DNA of 64,000 nucleotides from Cedecea selenatireducens (GTDB lineage: Bacteria; Pseudomonadota; Gammaproteobacteria; Enterobacterales; Enterobacteriaceae). This document shows, one piece after another, positions 59,757 through 64,000 of the stretch. The position numbers and the translations under genes were made by a program. The notes beneath the pieces were generated by a model. That model did no database searches and was not told the DNA's origin. It worked only from the letters and a program-made list of their open reading frames with translations. The stretch's first letter is position 1; each line of letters starts with the position of its first letter. The DNA is taken from positions 1 to 64,000 of the forward strand of contig NZ_JBHIKW010000010.1 in NCBI RefSeq assembly GCF_042138895.1. Reading direction: 5' to 3'.

Positions 59757-60686
59757 TTATTCCCCTTCGCCAGGGAATAAGAACGGATTGATGCTGCTGC
59801 GGGCGAAGCCTTCCTGCTCCATGCGGGCGTCAAGCACCAGCGAGGCCAGGTCGTCGGCGACGGCTTCCACTTTCGGGTCCTTTTCCTGATAGAGAATTTT
59901 CAGGTAGGTGCCGCAGTCGCCGCAGCTTTCGGCTTTAATCGCCGCCTGTTCGCTGTCCAGCGACCAGTAGTTTAAGTCGCGGGTCTGCTCGCAGTTGCTG
60001 CACTTCACGCGCACCACATGCCACTCGGTTTCGCACAGGTTGCAGTGCAGATAACGCAGGCCGTTGGTGGTGCCGATGTGCACCATGCTGGCGACCGGGA
60101 TCGAGCCGCAAACCGGGCAGAACTGGCGCTGTTCGCCGTACTCTGCTTTGGCTTTGCCTGGGATAAGCGTCGCCATTTGCGCCCAGTAGAGCGACAGCGC
60201 GGCCCAGATAAACGGCGCTTTGTCACTGCTGACGAGCGAAAAATCAGCGTTGAACAGCGCGGTGGCCATCTCTTCCAGCTCCTGTGAAGAAGCTTTTTCA
60301 AGATTTTCAATCACCGCTAACGCCGGGCCGTCCATTTCTGGCTTCAGCTCGGCAATCAGCGACTGCAGCAGGCGCTGCCAGTGCGGGTCGCGCGGCAGGA
60401 CGTGAATGTCCAACGGCGGTTTGCCGGTTTTGGCGGCTTCGGCAATCAGGGCGGTTAAATCCATCTCCAGCGGGTGGTCGTATAGCACCACTTCCTGGGC
60501 GTGGGCGATCAGCGCGGCAAAGCGCAGATAGTCGCCCAGCGGGTTGCTGGCAGCCAGCTCGCGCAGGCGTTCAGCGCGGCGGTTGTAGAGATTTTTGAGC
60601 CTGGGGAATAATAACGGCGGAATCACTTCCGCCGTGCGTTTCTCGCTCTTCTCCAGCTGATCTTGCGGGATTATGCGAATACTCAT
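59757..60686 (-). CDS. fdhE: Formate dehydrogenase accessory protein FdhE
   Basis: Cytoplasmic redox/maturation factor of 309 aa required for activity of the periplasmic formate dehydrogenases. Four CxxC pairs are present: FCPVCGSIP, LHCNLCETEW, VKCSNCEQT and ESCGDCGTY, as in the rubredoxin-like metal sites of FdhE. The N-terminal helical part begins MSIRIIPQDQLEKSEKRTAE. The start overlaps fdoI by 4 nt, so it is the last gene of fdoGHI-fdhE, as in E. coli. Confidence 0.96.
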   Translation of the reverse strand: MSIRIIPQDQLEKSEKRTAEVIPPLLFPRLKNLYNRRAERLRELAASNPLGDYLRFAALIAHAQEVVLYDHPLEMDLTALIAEAAKTGKPPLDIHVLPRDPHWQRLLQSLIAELKPEMDGPALAVIENLEKASSQELEEMATALFNADFSLVSSDKAPFIWAALSLYWAQMATLIPGKAKAEYGEQRQFCPVCGSIPVASMVHIGTTNGLRYLHCNLCETEWHVVRVKCSNCEQTRDLNYWSLDSEQAAIKAESCGDCGTYLKILYQEKDPKVEAVADDLASLVLDARMEQEGFARSSINPFLFPGEGE

Positions 60687-61318
60687 TCAGATGACTTTTC
60701 CTGTTTCTGGCGGACTTCGCGGTACCATTTCGGGTGATGTTTCTTCGCCCACGTCGTGGTAACCCAGCCCTCCACCATCGCGGTGATGGTGCCTTTTACC
60801 CAAAGGGCGGCGTAAATATGCACCATAATAACCACAATTAACGCTACCGCGGCAAATGAATGCAGCATTAACGCAAATCGAATAACCGGAATAGGGAAGA
60901 CTGGCGCAAAGTAAGGACGCCAGATAATCACGCCGCTCGCCAGCAACAGCACCAGGAAAATAATCGCCGCCCAGAACACGCATTTCTGGCCGAAGTTATA
61001 GCGCCCGGTGTCTCCCACTTCCTCGTTGACGACGATCTTACGAATATTCTTCGCCCAAAAGATATCATCCCGATTGATTAGGTTGTGGTGCCAGTAACGG
61101 AAAAACATGATTATGAAGGAGGCGAACATCACCACCCCAACGAACGGGTGGAGAATGCGCGCCAGCTGCGGCGTGCCGAGAATGCCCATCAGCCAGTTGA
61201 AGGACGGGAAGAAAAAGCCCAGTCCGCTCACCGCCGCCAGCACGAAGCAGAAGGCGGTGATCCAGTGGTTGATGCGCTCAGGCGCGCTGTAGCGCTGAAT
61301 GGTCGGTTGCTTTTTCAT
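60683..61318 (-). CDS. fdoI: Formate dehydrogenase-O cytochrome b556 subunit
   Basis: Inner-membrane diheme cytochrome of 211 aa that passes electrons from FdoH to menaquinone or ubiquinone. Four membrane segments are evident, with heme-ligand histidines in APERINHWITA, LHPFVGVVMF, MLHSFAAVALI and MVHIYAALW. It overlaps fdoH and fdhE by 4 nt each. Confidence 0.96.
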   Translation of the reverse strand: MKKQPTIQRYSAPERINHWITAFCFVLAAVSGLGFFFPSFNWLMGILGTPQLARILHPFVGVVMFASFIIMFFRYWHHNLINRDDIFWAKNIRKIVVNEEVGDTGRYNFGQKCVFWAAIIFLVLLLASGVIIWRPYFAPVFPIPVIRFALMLHSFAAVALIVVIMVHIYAALWVKGTITAMVEGWVTTTWAKKHHPKWYREVRQKQEKSSE

Positions 61319-62217
61319 TTACGCACCTCGTCGTCGTCATGGTGCAGATTATCGTCCTCTTCATCGGCACGGTTCGGGCCGACCCCAACGTAGTGGAAGA
61401 CGCTGGCGGCGAAGGTGGCCGCAAAGCCGATCGCGGCCAGCGGTTTCCAGACGCCTTTCCAGAACTTCACGGTTGGGCTGATGGACGGGTTCTCCGGCAG
61501 GCCGTGATACAGCGTCGGCTTGTCCGCATGATGCAGCACGTACATGACGTGCGTCCCGCCAACGCCGGCCGGATCGTACAACCCTGCGTTGTCGTAACCA
61601 CGGGTTTTCAGCTCCGTCACGCGCTCACCGGCGAGGGTTTTCATGTCCTCTTTCGAGCCGAAATGAATCGCCCCGGTCGGGCAGGTCTTCACGCATGCCG
61701 GCTCCTGGCCCACGGTGACGCGGTCTACGCACAGGGTGCATTTGTAGACGCGGTTGTCTTCCGGGTTCAGGCGCGGCACGTCGAACGGGCAGCCGGCGAT
61801 GCAGTAGCCGCAGCCGATGCACTGCTCAGACTGGAAGTCGACGATGCCGTTGGCATACTGAATAATAGCCCCTTCCGACGGGCACGCCTTCAGGCAGCCC
61901 GGGTCCGCACAGTGCATACAGCCATCTTTGCGGATCAGCCATTCCAGTTTGTCGTTCTGCTCCACTTCCGAGAAGCGCATCACCGTCCATGATTTGGCGG
62001 TCAGGTCCGCCGGGTTGTCGTACACCCCGACGTTGTGCCCCACTTCATCGCGGATGTCGTTCCACTCTGAGCACGCCACCTGGCAGGCCTTACAGCCGAT
62101 GCAGGTGGTGACGTCGATAAGCTTGGCGACCTCTTGCTGGTGATCCCGCGCCTGAGGCGCGGGCGTGAAGCCGTTAGTAGCGGAACGACGGATAATGTCC
62201 TGAGATTGATAAGCCAT
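61315..62217 (-). CDS. fdoH: Formate dehydrogenase-O iron-sulfur subunit
   Basis: Electron-transfer subunit of 300 aa with four 4Fe-4S clusters: TTCIGCKACQVACSEW, DGCMHCADPGCLKACP, EQCIGCGYCIAGCPF and KCTLCVDRV with EPACVKTCP. A single C-terminal membrane helix (about 255-280, FWKGVWKPLAAIGFAATFAA) anchors it from the periplasmic side. It lies between fdoG and fdoI. Confidence 0.96.
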   Translation of the reverse strand: MAYQSQDIIRRSATNGFTPAPQARDHQQEVAKLIDVTTCIGCKACQVACSEWNDIRDEVGHNVGVYDNPADLTAKSWTVMRFSEVEQNDKLEWLIRKDGCMHCADPGCLKACPSEGAIIQYANGIVDFQSEQCIGCGYCIAGCPFDVPRLNPEDNRVYKCTLCVDRVTVGQEPACVKTCPTGAIHFGSKEDMKTLAGERVTELKTRGYDNAGLYDPAGVGGTHVMYVLHHADKPTLYHGLPENPSISPTVKFWKGVWKPLAAIGFAATFAASVFHYVGVGPNRADEEDDNLHHDDDEVRK

Positions 62218-62229
62218 AATTCGTCTCCG

Positions 62230-64000
62230 TTACACCTTTTCCACGTTGACCAGGAACGCCTTGAACTCCGGCGTTTGCGTGTTGGCATCCCCGACAAACG
62301 GCGTCAGGGTGTTGGCAATAAAGCCTTTTTTCGCCACGCCTTCGTAACCCCAGTGAATCGGGATCCCGATGGTGTCCACCTTCTGACCGTGAACGTCCAG
62401 CGTGCGGATACGCTTGGTCACCACCGCTTTGGCCTTGATGTAGCCGCGGTTGGAGGAGACCTTCACCGTGTCGCCGTGAGCGATGCCGAGTTTGTTGGCC
62501 AGCTTCTCGCCAATCTCGACAAACTGCTCCGGCTGCGCGATGGCGTTCAGCAGCGCGTGCTTGGTCCAGTAGTGGAAATGCTCCGTCAGACGATAGGTGG
62601 TGCCGACATACGGGAACTTGTCATGCTTGCCCATCGCTTCCAGGTCGTCTTTAAACACGCGTGCTGCCGGGTTGGAGACCACGTTCGGGTGCAGCGGGTT
62701 GGTGCCCAGCGGCGTTTCAAACGGCTCGTAGTGTTCCGGGAACGGCCCCTCTGCCATCTTGTCGAGGGCAAACAGGCGACCCAGGCCTTCCGGCTGCATG
62801 ATAAACGGCCCGACCCCGCTGTCCGGCGCGGCGGTGCTGTAGTCCGGCACGTCGATGCCGCCCCATTTCGCACCATCCCAGGAGATCAGGCGGCGTTTTT
62901 CATCCCACGGTTTACCCGATGGATCGGCGGAGGCACGGTTATACAGAATGCGGCGGTTAAGCGGCCACGCCCATGCCCAGCCGAGCGTGTTGCCCAGGCC
63001 GGACGGGTCGGCGTTGTCGCGGCGAGCCATCTGGTTGCCGTCCGGCGTCCAGCTCCCGGCGAATATCCAGCAGCCGCTGGACGTTGTACCGTCGTCGCGC
63101 AGCTGAGCAAAGGAGCTAAGCTGCTGCCCTTTTTTCACCAGCACCGCGCCGGTGGCCGGGTCGATCAGGTCTTCGAGCGCCTTGCCGTTGCTTTCCATGG
63201 CCACTTCTTCCGGCGCCGGGTTGTCCGGCGTCAGGTACTTCCAGGTCATGTTCAGCACCTGCTCAGGCACCTTACCGCCGTCGCGCTCGTACATGTGGCG
63301 CAGGCGGGTGAAGATGCCGGAGAGGATTTCGCCGTCGTTCAGCGCTTCCCCTGGCGCATCCGCCCCTTTCCAGTGCCACTGCAGCCAGCGTCCGGAGTTC
63401 ACGATGGAGCCATTCTCTTCCGCGAAGCAGGTGGACGGCAGGCGGAACACCTCGGTCTGGATTTTCGACGGATCAACGTCGTTCATCTCGCCGTGGTTCT
63501 GCCAGAAGTTGGACGTTTCGGTGTTCAGCGGGTCGATAGTGACCAGGAACTTCAGCTTCGAGAGCGAGGCCACGACCTTGTTCTTGTTAGGGAACGAGGC
63601 CACCGGGTTAAAGCCCTGGCACAGATAGCCGTTGACCTTGCCCTGGCTCATCATCTCGAAGTACTGCAGCACGTCGTAGCCTTTGTCCCACTTCGGCAGC
63701 CAGTCATAGCCCCAGCCGTTTTCCTTCGTCGCTTTGTCGCCAAAGAAGGCTTTCATCATCGAGACGAAGAATTTCGGGTAGTTGCCCCAGTAGTTCACCT
63801 GGCCTTTCAGCAGCGGTTTAGGCGTGTTGGCCGCCAGATAACTGTCGATATCCACCTGTTTTTCGCTTGGCAGGTTCATGTAACCCGGCAGGCTGGTGGA
63901 AAGCAGGCCAAGGTCGGTCAGACCCTGAATGTTGGAGTGGCCGCGCAGGGCGTTGACGCCGCCGCCTGCCATCCCCATGTTGCCGAGCAGCAGCTGGATC
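62230..64000 (-). CDS. fdoG: Formate dehydrogenase-O major subunit (partial, 5' end outside window)
   Basis: Molybdopterin/selenocysteine catalytic subunit. The window holds the C-terminal about 589 of about 1016 residues, open to the right edge (QLLLGNMGMAGGGVNALRGH continues upstream). The UGA selenocysteine codon, near residue 196 in E. coli, and the Tat signal lie beyond the window. Visible parts include SNIQGLTDLGLLS, the molybdopterin segment YLCQGFNPVASFPN and the C-terminal cap domain YVGTTYRLTEHFHYWTKHAL. fdoH follows 12 nt after the stop. Confidence 0.95.
   Translation of the reverse strand, partial: IQLLLGNMGMAGGGVNALRGHSNIQGLTDLGLLSTSLPGYMNLPSEKQVDIDSYLAANTPKPLLKGQVNYWGNYPKFFVSMMKAFFGDKATKENGWGYDWLPKWDKGYDVLQYFEMMSQGKVNGYLCQGFNPVASFPNKNKVVASLSKLKFLVTIDPLNTETSNFWQNHGEMNDVDPSKIQTEVFRLPSTCFAEENGSIVNSGRWLQWHWKGADAPGEALNDGEILSGIFTRLRHMYERDGGKVPEQVLNMTWKYLTPDNPAPEEVAMESNGKALEDLIDPATGAVLVKKGQQLSSFAQLRDDGTTSSGCWIFAGSWTPDGNQMARRDNADPSGLGNTLGWAWAWPLNRRILYNRASADPSGKPWDEKRRLISWDGAKWGGIDVPDYSTAAPDSGVGPFIMQPEGLGRLFALDKMAEGPFPEHYEPFETPLGTNPLHPNVVSNPAARVFKDDLEAMGKHDKFPYVGTTYRLTEHFHYWTKHALLNAIAQPEQFVEIGEKLANKLGIAHGDTVKVSSNRGYIKAKAVVTKRIRTLDVHGQKVDTIGIPIHWGYEGVAKKGFIANTLTPFVGDANTQTPEFKAFLVNVEKV

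Overview
The window is chromosomal DNA from a member of the Enterobacteriaceae. Gene order and protein sequences around rpmH-rnpA-yidD-yidC-mnmE and dnaA-dnaN-recF-gyrB are those of Escherichia, Klebsiella and Enterobacter relatives. The genus cannot be fixed from the sequence alone. The E. coli tna, mdtL and yidZ genes are missing beside mnmE. oriC is not in the window: in this family it lies between mnmG and mioC, away from dnaA.

Layout. (1) 1-5.4 kb: a structured non-coding segment that may be a HEARO/omega-type RNA, then yhjE, a hexapeptide acetyltransferase, yhjD and a yhjC-type LysR regulator divergent from an SDR oxidoreductase. (2) 5.4-9.0 kb: yieH, adeP, chrR and yieE. (3) 9.3-19.8 kb: the replication and translation core, with mnmE, yidC, yidD, rnpA and rpmH leftward and dnaA, dnaN, recF and gyrB rightward from a shared upstream region with a DnaA box and the rpmH promoter. 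(4) 19.9-26.2 kb: yidB, yidA and the complete D-galactonate operon dgoRKADT with a perfect inverted-repeat operator. (5) 26.2-33.2 kb: a Tat-exported agmatine-deiminase-like enzyme with a divergent LysR gene, yidR, yidQ, ibpAB with a sigma-32 promoter and two ROSE-type RNA thermometers, and yidE. (6) 33.2-37.1 kb: yidP with an intact alpha-glucoside PTS/6-phospho-alpha-glucosidase operon. (7) 37.2-39.8 kb: a RES-type toxin-antitoxin pair with an unusually long antitoxin and four 9-bp direct repeats in its promoter, then an exported GH5-fold protein that appears to lack both catalytic glutamates. (8) 39.9-45.8 kb: a polar amino-acid ABC transporter preceded by an ARG-box-like site, and a nucleoside hydrolase/LacI/MHS-transporter cluster. 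(9) 46-51 kb: dsdC-dsdXA for D-serine and emrD. (10) 51.5-56.6 kb: an FhuE-like siderophore receptor, a LysR/SDR pair and two exported proteins. (11) 56.7-64 kb: an AT-rich membrane-protein gene at the 3' end of selC (tRNA-Sec), an NTF2-like protein, a VapBC module, a small lipoprotein and fdoGHI-fdhE. The selenoprotein subunit gene fdoG runs off the window.

How the genes work together. Catabolic cassettes (dgo, agl/glv, dsd, nucleoside hydrolase) each sit with their own regulator and transporter. selC and the selenocysteine-dependent formate dehydrogenase operon are about 2 kb apart. A family of short GC-rich palindromes with the pattern CCCTCACCC...CCTCTCCC recurs between genes. The points most worth a second look are the structured segment at 1-190, the RES toxin-antitoxin module with its repeat array, the pseudo-glycosidase, and the AT-rich insertion at selC.
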